A stretch of 32,366 nt of DNA, taken from positions 1 to 32,366 of the forward strand of contig CAJPLH010000005.1 in NCBI GenBank assembly GCA_905371275.1, in the 5' to 3' direction. The notes beneath the pieces were generated by a model that did not search any database, had not been told where the DNA came from, and worked only from the letters and a program-made list of their open reading frames with translations. The first letter of the stretch is position 1. Each line of letters starts with the position of its first letter. The position numbers and the translations under genes were made by a program. The DNA is from Prevotellaceae bacterium (lineage in GTDB: Bacteria > Bacteroidota > Bacteroidia > Bacteroidales > Bacteroidaceae). This document shows positions 25,301 through 32,181 of this stretch, in pieces.

Positions 25301-25417
25301 TGCTGCAAAAGAGCTCACTGCTGCAAACAATCCTAAGGTGAGAGGCAACGCGCGTTGTGCCATTTGCTTGTACCAAAGAGGTACAAACGAATTGGAGGAA
25401 TGGAACTTGTTGTTCAT
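22376..25417 (-). CDS. SusC/RagA family TonB-linked outer-membrane transporter
   Basis: 1013 residues, the normal size. A long N-terminal region with signal peptide (cleavage probably near SSFAAVP) leads to a carboxypeptidase-regulatory-like domain (about 57-135: VSGTVVSDEGEKLSGVSV, TDAQGRYTI). The SusC signature AVVIGYGTVRKADLAGAV follows, then the plug (SDALQGRVSGVQV, IRVRGTGSI, PLYVVDGV, AIYGSRGANGVVLI) and a barrel ending ARFTF. There is no STN domain, so it is not wired to an anti-sigma factor by that route. It imports the substrate delivered by SusD using energy from TonB-ExbBD. It has a near-consensus promoter and no regulator gene next to it. Confidence 0.96.
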   Translation of the reverse strand: MNNKFHSSNSFVPLWYKQMAQRALPLTLGLFAAVSSFAAVPNASSETSGITVQQAKKQITVSGTVVSDEGEKLSGVSVTVVGTRQAVVTDAQGRYTIKVAPGSALQFSFIGYERQRVVATEGKLDVTLKLMDNSFNEAVVIGYGTVRKADLAGAVAAMDSKAFKAQPITRVSDALQGRVSGVQVIGSGIPGGSVKIRVRGTGSIHNSNEPLYVVDGVVRESGLDGINPEDIQSMQVLKDASSTAIYGSRGANGVVLIATKGGKAGQTQVVLDVSHGWAQATHMPKVMGTKEYAELLTKYKFNGNAPEDLKPFLNGTKPGVDWLDMVLRTGQTDDYKLSLSKGNNDTQLYVSAGYMKNSGVVVGTEFQRYSAKLNVHTQVYPWLELTADVQAVRNEGKGSGMFGMNLDNAIVRALNYSPAMDMYQADGIKFRRDPYNSISAENPYAVLTAVKNDMMGHMVNGRFEMKFNIAKGLTFTSTNSGDYQDQKGYGFAPRVLSFGKTSMHNNDNFHLMLQSTNNLTYNQKWGEHSLVATAVYEATKSETRTMGISGQQLKTDAVEYWDVKNAAVRDQHNGYSAYALLSGVGRVMYNYADRYMLTATFRADGSSRFTNHKWGYFPSIAAAWSVTNEEFMQPLRKVVNNLKLRTSYGVIGNQNITPYSTLPLLSVSSFNFGAKTDFTGYSVSTVATPNLTWEKTHQFDFGVDVSLWNNRIEIGVDFFAKHTYDALLQRSQANYVGGLRYWVNAGEITNTGVDLSLTARIVQTNDFQWTSTINGSYNKNKVVKLTAEEPILYGNSPAGGTVDAVSIVKEGEAVGTFYGYVWEGIDKEGRDKYTDFNNNGKLDASDRRVLGKANPDFTLGWNNTLHFKQWELNAFFNAAFGAQRLNVARFLMNAMPGASAFVTDADYVKNMGVTMPRLDAVGNKNYGNSSKWIENADYLRLENISLAYNLTKEQTKFADIRLSFGVQNLFTLTGYKGADPAGFSFGRADYENGVDMGGYPAPRTFTLGARFTF

Positions 25418-25528
25418 ATTCGATGGATTTGGTAATAGGTATTAGCTTGATAGTTCAAGTTTGCTATGTCTATTGTTTTCTGGTATCTTTTTGTTCGTTA
25501 GGACAGCAAATAGTTCTTGACTTCGCTG

Positions 25529-25559
25529 CAAATATAAAGTTTAGTGTTGAAATAGCAAA
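25529..25559 (-). promoter_or_regulatory. Promoter of the susCD operon
   Basis: On the minus strand, TTTG (25559-25556), 19 bases, TATATTTG (25536-25529): a full match to the Bacteroidetes consensus. The leader to the susC ATG is about 105 bases, long enough to hold control by RNA or a small RNA. Confidence 0.75.
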
Positions 25560-25643
25560 GTGTACTTAGCAAAAAGTGTGTGTATTTTTTATTGGTGTGA
25601 GTTTTTTGACGCACATTTGGGCACTGTTGGTGAAGTCTTTTTA

Positions 25644-25695
25644 CCCCAAATCGATCATTAGATTCTGAGCTATAACGATATGATGACGGATTGGG
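25644..25695. repeat. Dispersed intergenic motif, copy C, as an inverted pair
   Basis: CCCCAAATCGATCATTAGAT (25644-25663) is followed 15 bases later by a degenerate inverted copy, TATGATGACGGATTGGG (25679-25695). The two can pair as an imperfect hairpin. The stretch CTATAACGAT before the second arm matches the bases before copy A at 194-203. Confidence 0.5.
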
Positions 25696-25835
25696 ATTAC
25701 TGTTTGGCGATATATTGGGGATAACAGTGGAGTGTTGGTGGGACTGAGCCAGCGGTGCGTAAAAAATCGGCAGGCAAGGGGAAGGGAGAAAAGTGTGATA
25801 GAGGGAATGTTAATGGATGTGATATTTGTTCCTCT

Positions 25836-26205
25836 CGCGTACGCGTACGCGCGCACACCACAGGGATTTTGTGTTTTTTTGCTGTCACAAGTGTCACACT
25901 TTTTGGGTAACTCCTTGTTGTTGTGTTGGTTACCTTTGTTTTATAATGTTTTTTGACGCTTTTGCAGAAAACGACGGCTTGTTTTGTTGAAAACGACGGC
26001 TTGTTTTACTGAAAATGACGTGTTGTTTTATTGAAAATGACGTGTTGTTTTTTGGAGAGAACGGAAGAGTTGCGAAATATAAGGGGGAAACGGAAAAACA
26101 GAATGAGGTGAAAAGACAAAGCGTGCTGGGGTGTGTGACACTTGTGATAGCAAAAAGTGAGAAATCCCTGTAATGCGCGATTGCGCATATACGCGTATGT
26201 GCGCG
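25836..26205. repeat. Inverted-repeat element with alternating purine-pyrimidine tips
   Basis: The left arm (25861-25899) starts CAGGGATTT and ends TGTCACAAGTGTCACAC. The right arm (26133-26170) is its reverse complement over about 38 bases with a few differences and one indel. Outside the arms lie strict alternating pyrimidine-purine tracts: 23 bases at 25836-25858 and 24 bases at 26182-26205, both made of CG, TA and CA/TG steps. Such tracts can adopt Z-DNA. The element may be a MITE-like insertion or a regulatory structure; no terminal target duplication was recognised. Confidence 0.65.
25967..26054. repeat. Four 22-bp tandem direct repeats
   Basis: Units start at 25967, 25989, 26011 and 26033, exactly 22 bases apart. 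The first two share GAAAACGACGGCTTGTTTT; the last two share GAAAATGACGTGTTGTTTT. The register is perfect and the changes come in pairs, as if a pair or a unit was duplicated. The size fits iterons of plasmid origins, but no replication protein gene is near. Confidence 0.85.
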
Positions 26206-26444
26206 ATCGCAAGCGTAAGCCTAAGATTTCAATTCGGTGTGCATCGTCTAGATTTTTTAGAGGGCAATCCTCTTGTTTTTAGTATTTATCAACACCTATA
26301 TAAACGGAGGAGCCAGTGTAGCTCTTGCCTCGTTGAGAGGGAAATGACAAGTGAAAATGCGAGTGGGTAGCAACGAATACGTGCGGAAACTCGGGGAAAT
26401 ATCATTTCGTAAGCAAAAACCGGCTCAAATTCGTTTTTTTCGAG

Positions 26445-26452
26445 TATATTTG
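26445..26452 (+). promoter_or_regulatory. Candidate -7 box for the ABC transporter gene
   Basis: TATATTTG fits TAnnTTTG, 54 bases before the ATG at 26507. No clear TTTG is found about 20 bases upstream. Confidence 0.55.
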
Positions 26453-26506
26453 TCCTTCAAATCATCCTGATTTTCCGTTAAGTGGAACAGCGTTCCCGAT
26501 GTAAGT

Positions 26507-28375
26507 ATGAAAGAATTCTTCAAAATGATGGTGCATTACGTTGCACCCTATAAATTCAACATTGTTCTCTCACTCCTCTTCAACGTGCTGAGTGCAGTGC
26601 TCAATGTCTTTTCTTTTGCTTCGCTCATCCCTATGCTCAAATTGCTTTTCAACACCGAGCATAAGGTCTATTCCTTCATCGATTGGGGCAAAGAAGGGAT
26701 GTCTTTTTCCGACATTCTCATCAACAATGCCTACTACTACACTTCGCAGTTGGTGGCACAATATGGGGCAGGCACGGCTTTGCTCTTCATCGGTCTGTTT
26801 TTGGTGCTGTCCACGGGCTTGAAAACAGCTTCTTATTTTGCTTCTGTGGCCTCGATGGTGCCTGTGCGCACTGGCATTGTGCGAGACATTCGCACCTTCA
26901 TCTACAAGAAAATCACGGTGCTCCCACTTTCCTTTTTCAGCGATGAGCGCAAAGGCGACATCATTGCGCGAATGAGTGGTGACGTGGGAGAAATCGAGAA
27001 CTCCATTATGGGTAGTTTGGAGATGCTGATGAAAAATCCTATTCTCCTGATTGTCTATTTTTGCAGTTTGTTTTACATCTCCTGGCAACTCACGCTTTTC
27101 ACCATCTTGGTGTTGCCACTGATGGGTTGGGGCATGGGACGCATTGGGCGCAAACTCAAACAATCGAGTATGGATGCTCAAATCAAATGGAGCGAAACGA
27201 TGTCGCAGTTGGAGGAAACTTTGGGAGGTATGCGCATCATCAAAGCCTTTGGGGCGGAGCGCAAAATGCAAGAACGCTATGACAACACTGCCAACGAATT
27301 TCGTTCCATTGCTTCGCGTGTGGCAATACGTCAAGGTTCGGCGCACCCCGTGAGTGAGTTTTTGGGCACTTGCCTCATCGTTTTAGTGCTTTGGTATGGC
27401 GGTACGTTGATTTTTGCTGACCACAGTCCCATCGATGCGCCTACCTTCATCTTCTACATGGTGATTCTTTACAGCGTGATTCAACCGCTGAAAGATTTGT
27501 CGCGCGCTGCCTATTCTATTCCCAAAGGTATGGCTTCGATGGAGCGCGTCAATAAAATACTCTTGGCAGAAAATCCCATTCGCGAACCAGAAAATCCTGT
27601 GACGATAGGTCATCTCACCGACAGTATATCGTTTAAGAATGTGACCTTTGCTTATGGTCAAGGAGGAGTAGACCCTTCGGTGGAAATACCGAAGGAGAAA
27701 ATGGTGATTCGCGGGGTGGATTTCACGGTGAAACGTGGTCAAACGATAGCCCTCGTGGGACAAAGCGGTAGCGGTAAGAGTACGCTGGTGGATTTGGTGC
27801 CACGCTATCACGATGTGGTGGGTGGAAGCATCACCATCGATGGCACGGATGTGCGTCAGCTGCGTTTGTCGGACTTGCGCGCGCTCATAGGCAATGTGAA
27901 CCAAGAGGCGATTCTCTTCAACGATTCTTTCTTCAACAACATTGCTTTTGGGGTGGAAAATGCTACGCTGGAACAAGTGATTGAAGCGGCGAAAGTGGCT
28001 AACGCACACGACTTCATTATGGCTACTCCAGAGGGGTACAATACGAATGTGGGCGACCGCGGTGGAAAACTTTCGGGGGGACAGCGACAACGCATCTCTA
28101 TTGCACGCGCCATTTTGAAGAATCCTGATATTTTGATTCTCGATGAAGCGACAAGTGCGCTGGACACGGAGAGTGAACGCTTGGTGCAGGAGGCGCTTGA
28201 ACGTTTGATGGCAACGCGCACTACGATTGCGATTGCGCACCGTTTGTCGACGATTCGCAATGCAGATGAGATTTTGGTGTTGCACGAAGGTCGCATCGTG
28301 GAACGCGGTACGCACGAGGCTTTGCTCGAACTTGATGGCTACTACAAACGACTCAATGATATGCAGCAACTTTAG
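26507..28375 (+). CDS. MsbA-like ABC transporter, fused permease and ATPase
   Basis: 622 residues, a half-transporter expected to work as a homodimer in the inner membrane. Six membrane helices lie in about 1-330, with the usual cytoplasmic coupling stretch (DVGEIENSIMGSLEML). The nucleotide-binding domain has Walker A GQSGSGKST (418-426, K424), signature LSGGQRQR (from L522), Walker B ILILDEATSALD (D546, E547) and the switch histidine in AHRLST. The NBD carries an insert before Walker A (YGQGGVDPSVEIPKEKMVI). Close relatives flip lipid A-core or export drugs or peptides; a lipid flippase role is the usual default for Bacteroidetes but is not shown. No partner gene is adjacent. Confidence 0.93.
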   Translation: MKEFFKMMVHYVAPYKFNIVLSLLFNVLSAVLNVFSFASLIPMLKLLFNTEHKVYSFIDWGKEGMSFSDILINNAYYYTSQLVAQYGAGTALLFIGLFLVLSTGLKTASYFASVASMVPVRTGIVRDIRTFIYKKITVLPLSFFSDERKGDIIARMSGDVGEIENSIMGSLEMLMKNPILLIVYFCSLFYISWQLTLFTILVLPLMGWGMGRIGRKLKQSSMDAQIKWSETMSQLEETLGGMRIIKAFGAERKMQERYDNTANEFRSIASRVAIRQGSAHPVSEFLGTCLIVLVLWYGGTLIFADHSPIDAPTFIFYMVILYSVIQPLKDLSRAAYSIPKGMASMERVNKILLAENPIREPENPVTIGHLTDSISFKNVTFAYGQGGVDPSVEIPKEKMVIRGVDFTVKRGQTIALVGQSGSGKSTLVDLVPRYHDVVGGSITIDGTDVRQLRLSDLRALIGNVNQEAILFNDSFFNNIAFGVENATLEQVIEAAKVANAHDFIMATPEGYNTNVGDRGGKLSGGQRQRISIARAILKNPDILILDEATSALDTESERLVQEALERLMATRTTIAIAHRLSTIRNADEILVLHEGRIVERGTHEALLELDGYYKRLNDMQQL

Positions 28376-28378
28376 AAA

Positions 28379-28487
28379 TTAGACGTTAGAGATTAGATGT
28401 TAGACGTTAGAGGGCTAGCGCGGTTGGACTAGAAACTCTAGAAAAACTAGAATCTAACGTCTAATCTCTAACGTCTAACGTCTACCT
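28379..28487. repeat. Hairpin made of inverted heptamer arrays
   Basis: Left arm: TTAGACG, TTAGAGA, TTAGATG, TTAGACG, TTAGAGG in tandem from 28379 to 28413. Right arm: TCTAACG, TCTAATC, TCTAACG, TCTAACG, TCTACCT from 28453 to 28487, the same heptamer reversed. Bases 28379-28404 pair with 28453-28478 over 26 bp with a single wobble. The hairpin fills nearly all of the 129-base gap between the ABC transporter and the LtaS-like gene. There is no U-run after it. Confidence 0.85.
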
Positions 28488-28504
28488 TCTACAATAGATA
28501 TTCT

Positions 28505-30403
28505 ATGAAACAACTCCTTTTTCTGGTGCGCATCTTCTGCGCGTGGCTTGCACTTTTCTTTGTGGGCAAGCTCATATTCTTTGCTTACAATGGATTTCCT
28601 GCCGGAGGAGATTTCTTACAAATTGTGTGGCACGGACTATCCCTTGATTTGTCGGTAGCTGCCTATGCCACTGCACCCATTTGGCTCGCTACGTGGATTG
28701 GACATTTTTGGAAAACGGCGACAAGTGAAAAACTGGGACGCTGGCTTTATCGCATCTATACCTCAACTTTACTCACCATTTTCTTGATGATTATCATCAT
28801 CGACACCATCATTTACAAGAGTTGGGGGTTCAAACTTGATGCGGTGGCACTGTCTTATTTGGACAACCCCTCGAGCATTCCCGAGAGTTTGGGATGGGGT
28901 TTTATCATTTTGGCTTTCTTGCTCTTCGTTGGCATTGTGGCCGGAGTGTCGTGGCTGTTTTGGAAACTACCCTTTTCTTCCAAAACTCAATCTTTGCCTA
29001 CTGGAAAAACTACTTCGTCTTGCTGTCATTCGCACTGGTGTGGCGGGAATTTCTTGCTCCAACGATTGTGTCTTTCTCTCTTGTGGGGATTGATAGGCGG
29101 TTTGCTCTTTTTGAGCATCCGCGGAGGAGTGGGACGATCCACCGCTAATGTGGGGATGGTCTACTATTCCACGGTGCAATATCACAACCATTCCGCCGTA
29201 AATCCTGTGTTTTCCTTCTTCTATTCGTTGTTGAAAGAACAGGATTATTCGAAACAAGCGCAATACTTTGCTCCCGAAGAAGCCGATAAAATATTCAATT
29301 CGCTGCAATACAACACAAAGAGTGTGTTGTTGCCCGAAGATTCTTTGCTCACCACACAACGTCCGAATGTTTTGCTTATTTTGATGGAGAGTTGTGGCGG
29401 ACGCGTGGTGGGGTGCACCGAAGGTAATCACCAAACAACGCCACATCTCGACAGTTTGGCAGCAAGTGGTGTGTTTTTCTCTCAATGTTATGCCAATAGT
29501 TTCCGCACCGACCGTGGCACTATTTGCACCTTCTCGGGTTATCCTTCTTTCCCCGATGCGAGTGTGATGAAGATGCCCGCTAAATCTCGTGTGTTGCCTT
29601 CCATTGCAGGCGCTTTGAAAGGTGTGGGCTACGACACAGAATTTCTCTATGGTGGAGATAAGAATTTCACCAATATGAATTCCTATTTCCTCTCCACGGG
29701 ATACAATCGCGTGTTGGGAGATGCTGATTTTCCTGCTGAACTGCGCCACACGAGTCCTTGGGGAGTGTGCGATGGAGAGATGATGAAGATACTTCGCAAA
29801 AACATTGATGCTTCGGAAAAACAAGGAAAACCTTGGTTCAAAACGCTCTTGACGCTCTCTAGTCACGAGCCGTGGGAGGTGCCTTATGCGCGCCTTAATG
29901 ACAAGATGCTCAATGCTTTTGCCTATTTAGATTATAGTCTGGGACAATTCATCGCGTCTTTCCGACAAACTCCGGCGTGGAAAAATACGCTGATTGTGAT
30001 TCTTCCCGACCACGGTGTGACGTGGCCTGCGGACATCAACGAATACGACATCCGTAAATATCATATTCCTCTCATTTGGACGGGAGGAGCCGTGCGCAAC
30101 AGTAGGGTGATTGCTAAACTCTGCAACCAAACGGACGTGGCGGCTACCCTCTTGGGACAAATGGGCATTGACCACAGTAAATTCACGTTCTCCAGAGATG
30201 TGCTCTCGCAGACTTACACCTATCCGCTTGCCGTGCACACTTGGCCGGAGGGATATACCTTTATCGACAGCACTGGAACGACTATTTTTGACCTCAATTC
30301 GCAAAGTGTGTCGAAGGTGACGCCAGATGCTAAGGGCGACCGACTGAAAAAGGTGAAAGCTTTTATGCAAAAAGCTTATCGACATATGGATGCGCTGAAA
30401 TAA
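28505..30403 (+). CDS. LtaS-like membrane sulfatase-fold transferase
   Basis: 632 residues of the alkaline phosphatase/sulfatase superfamily, LTA-synthase-like branch. About five membrane helices (roughly 5-28, 35-65, 75-105, 130-155 and 190-208) precede an extracytoplasmic catalytic domain (about 290-560). Key residues are E295 in LMESCGG, the nucleophile T335 in FRTDRGT and D502/H503 in LPDHG. In Gram-positive bacteria such enzymes move glycerol phosphate onto lipoteichoic acid. Gram-negative bacteria lack that polymer, so a phosphoglycerol or phosphoethanolamine transfer to a periplasmic or outer-membrane glycolipid is more likely (inference). Between helices 4 and 5 there is a Cys/His-rich stretch, CCHSHWC (173-179), that I do not recognise as a family feature. 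prmC follows after 21 bases. Confidence 0.88.
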   Translation: MKQLLFLVRIFCAWLALFFVGKLIFFAYNGFPAGGDFLQIVWHGLSLDLSVAAYATAPIWLATWIGHFWKTATSEKLGRWLYRIYTSTLLTIFLMIIIIDTIIYKSWGFKLDAVALSYLDNPSSIPESLGWGFIILAFLLFVGIVAGVSWLFWKLPFSSKTQSLPTGKTTSSCCHSHWCGGNFLLQRLCLSLLWGLIGGLLFLSIRGGVGRSTANVGMVYYSTVQYHNHSAVNPVFSFFYSLLKEQDYSKQAQYFAPEEADKIFNSLQYNTKSVLLPEDSLLTTQRPNVLLILMESCGGRVVGCTEGNHQTTPHLDSLAASGVFFSQCYANSFRTDRGTICTFSGYPSFPDASVMKMPAKSRVLPSIAGALKGVGYDTEFLYGGDKNFTNMNSYFLSTGYNRVLGDADFPAELRHTSPWGVCDGEMMKILRKNIDASEKQGKPWFKTLLTLSSHEPWEVPYARLNDKMLNAFAYLDYSLGQFIASFRQTPAWKNTLIVILPDHGVTWPADINEYDIRKYHIPLIWTGGAVRNSRVIAKLCNQTDVAATLLGQMGIDHSKFTFSRDVLSQTYTYPLAVHTWPEGYTFIDSTGTTIFDLNSQSVSKVTPDAKGDRLKKVKAFMQKAYRHMDALK

Positions 30404-30424
30404 ACGATAGATAATAAGGGAACA

Positions 30425-31282
30425 ATGAAACCTAGAACACTACAAATCCACCTACAAAAGGAATTGTCACGTCTCTACGATGCTCACGAAGCGGCGGCAA
30501 TTGCTACGCGCTATGTAACTGATCGTTTCGGACTCTCCACTGCGCAATTGTTGCTCAACGATGATGTGCTACTTTCAGCGGCAGAAGAGGAACAAACGCA
30601 GCGCGATGTGGAACAGCTATTAGCGCAAGTGCCGGTGCAACAAGTGGTGGGGTTTGAATGGTTTTGCGGATATCGTTTTCGGGTGACGGCAGACACATTG
30701 ATTCCTCGACCAGAAACGGAAGATTTGGTGCGTTTGGCAACAGAGAGATGCTGTGGCGCGTTGTCTAATATCTTAGACGTAGGCACGGGAAGTGGATGTA
30801 TAGCTATTTGTTTGGCAAAAATTCTCCCACTGGCGCGTGTTGCTGCTTGGGACATCTCAGAAGGAGCTTTGCAGGTGGCACAAGCGAATGCGACAACCTT
30901 GGGGGCATCTGTGGATTTTCAACTGCGAGATGTGCTCAAAGAAGCCGAAACTCCCACGATTGCTCCGCAGTCTTTGGATGCTATTGTGAGCAATCCACCT
31001 TATATTCCCGAAGCGGAAGCACAAACAATGGAAGCTCAGGTGGTGAATTATGAACCGCACTCGGCTCTCTTCGTTCCTAACGATAATCCGCTGCTGTTTT
31101 ATCACGCGTTGGCTCGTTTGGGATGGCACGCGCTTCGTCCTTCGGGTAGTCTTCTCGTAGAGACTCACACAGACTTTGCCGCGGCTGTTGCCACTCTCTT
31201 TGAGAGTATGGGCTATACGTCCGTCCGCGTCATCAACGATTGCTTCGACCTCCCTCGATTTGTCGAGGCAGTGTGGAAATGA
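30425..31282 (+). CDS. prmC: Peptide chain release factor N5-glutamine methyltransferase
   Basis: 285 residues, the usual length of PrmC/HemK. It methylates the glutamine of the GGQ motif in release factors RF1 and RF2 using S-adenosylmethionine. The N-terminal helical domain (about 1-85) binds the release factor. PRPETEDLV leads into the Rossmann-type domain with SAM-binding LDVGTGSGCIAI and the catalytic NPPY (N190-Y193) in SNPPYIPEAE. It lies 21 bases after the LtaS-like gene and is probably cotranscribed, a grouping that looks structural rather than functional. The usual neighbour prfA is not here. Confidence 0.96.
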   Translation: MKPRTLQIHLQKELSRLYDAHEAAAIATRYVTDRFGLSTAQLLLNDDVLLSAAEEEQTQRDVEQLLAQVPVQQVVGFEWFCGYRFRVTADTLIPRPETEDLVRLATERCCGALSNILDVGTGSGCIAICLAKILPLARVAAWDISEGALQVAQANATTLGASVDFQLRDVLKEAETPTIAPQSLDAIVSNPPYIPEAEAQTMEAQVVNYEPHSALFVPNDNPLLFYHALARLGWHALRPSGSLLVETHTDFAAAVATLFESMGYTSVRVINDCFDLPRFVEAVWK

Positions 31283-31338
31283 AACGACTGTACAAGTAGA
31301 ATGATGGGTGGTGTAATAACCTATAACTTACTTTATTT

Positions 31339-32181
31339 ATGAAATTCTATTCTTTCACTCTCTTTGCAGCCTTTGCAGTGTTTGCACTGGCGGCTTGTGG
31401 TAAAAAGGCGCAGGCAGAACCACAACCCCAAAAGGATTCTGTTGTAGTAGCTCACGACACCGTTGTGGAAAAGCCGAAGGAAGAGCCTTTAACGTTTCAG
31501 ACATTTAGTAAAAAATTCAAGACGAAGTACTTTGCTTATGGCATAAAGTTTGTGTTGGCGCAGAGCAACAGTAATCCAAACCTGGCAAACGCCATCAATG
31601 AATGGGTGAATGAACAACTTGGTGGGAAGTATCAGGGTAATCTCAATGATGGAGATGCGATGCTTAACTACTATCAGAAGCGTTGGGTGCGTGAAGAAGA
31701 AAGGGATGTGACGAATAGTGAGGACAACTTTGCGATTTCCAAGGTTTATGAAACGGAGCAATTCATCACACTAGAGGCAGAAACTTATTGGTATGGCGGT
31801 GGTGCTCACGGCGGTTCTAGTTTGGTGGGAGCCACTTTCCGCAAGAGTGATGGTAGGAAGTTTGACAAATCTATGATTGGTAACGAGAAAATGTTGCGCC
31901 ATCAACTCATCAGAGGGCTCATCAAGGCTTTAGAAGTGAGCAATAAGGAAGAATTGAGCGGTGTGTTGCAGTGCAGTGCGATAGATGGATACGACGACGT
32001 GGATACGCGATTGGCTCTTCTTCCTCTGCCCGAGGCTGAGCCATGGCTCACCAAGAAGGGAATGCAACTCGTCTATCAGCAATATGAGATTGCATCTTAC
32101 GCAGCTGGCAGTCCTTCTGTGTTGATTCCACTTGTAAAACTCCACCCAATGCTCAATGCTTCGGGAAAAACTTATCGATAG
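31339..32181 (+). CDS. DUF3298-type (RsiV-like domain) lipoprotein
   Basis: 280 residues. A lipoprotein signal peptide (MKFYSFTLFAAFAVFALAA) ends at C20, followed by a Lys/Pro-rich linker. The rest resembles the DUF4163/DUF3298 pair: AETYWYGGGAHGGSSLVGATF, then DGRKFDKSMI, and YQQYEIASYAAGSPSVLIPL near the end. Such proteins are secreted or membrane-tethered and mostly uncharacterised; the domain also occurs in the anti-sigma factor RsiV, which binds lysozyme, but no sigma factor gene is seen here. The stop codon TAG (32179-32181) is directly followed by what looks like the terminus of an insertion sequence, so the last few residues (GKTYR) could be altered by the insertion. Confidence 0.8.
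   Translation: MKFYSFTLFAAFAVFALAACGKKAQAEPQPQKDSVVVAHDTVVEKPKEEPLTFQTFSKKFKTKYFAYGIKFVLAQSNSNPNLANAINEWVNEQLGGKYQGNLNDGDAMLNYYQKRWVREEERDVTNSEDNFAISKVYETEQFITLEAETYWYGGGAHGGSSLVGATFRKSDGRKFDKSMIGNEKMLRHQLIRGLIKALEVSNKEELSGVLQCSAIDGYDDVDTRLALLPLPEAEPWLTKKGMQLVYQQYEIASYAAGSPSVLIPLVKLHPMLNASGKTYR

Larger units (their letters stand above)
25418..26506. other. Gene-free, repeat-rich region of 1.1 kb
   Basis: No reading frame here looks like a protein; the short ones repeat low-complexity Arg/Tyr/Ala strings made by the alternating GC tracts. From left to right it holds the susC promoter, an inverted pair of the dispersed motif (25644-25695), an inverted-repeat element (25836-26205) with four 22-bp direct repeats inside (25967-26054), and the -7 box of the ABC transporter gene (26445-26452). 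Confidence 0.7.

Noticed and set aside
25967..26054. CRISPR array
   Set aside because: The 22-bp repeats are directly adjacent with no spacers, and no cas genes are present.
25861..26170. CRP-type binding sites in TGTCACAAGTGTCACAC
   Set aside because: The half-sites are direct repeats of TGTCACA, not the inverted TGTGA-N6-TCACA pattern.
25641..26212. Short frames on both strands with Tyr/Ala/Arg repeats (for example TYAYMRNRA)
   Set aside because: They arise from the alternating GC tracts and the inverted arms, and similar peptides appear in both orientations only because the DNA is an inverted repeat.
28379..28487. Rho-independent terminator of the ABC transporter
   Set aside because: The stem is A/T-rich, the loop is 48 bases and no U-run follows, so it does not fit a standard terminator.
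31339..32181. RsiV anti-sigma factor with a partner sigma gene
   Set aside because: The protein has a lipoprotein signal rather than a cytoplasmic anti-sigma domain and a transmembrane helix, and no ECF sigma factor is adjacent.
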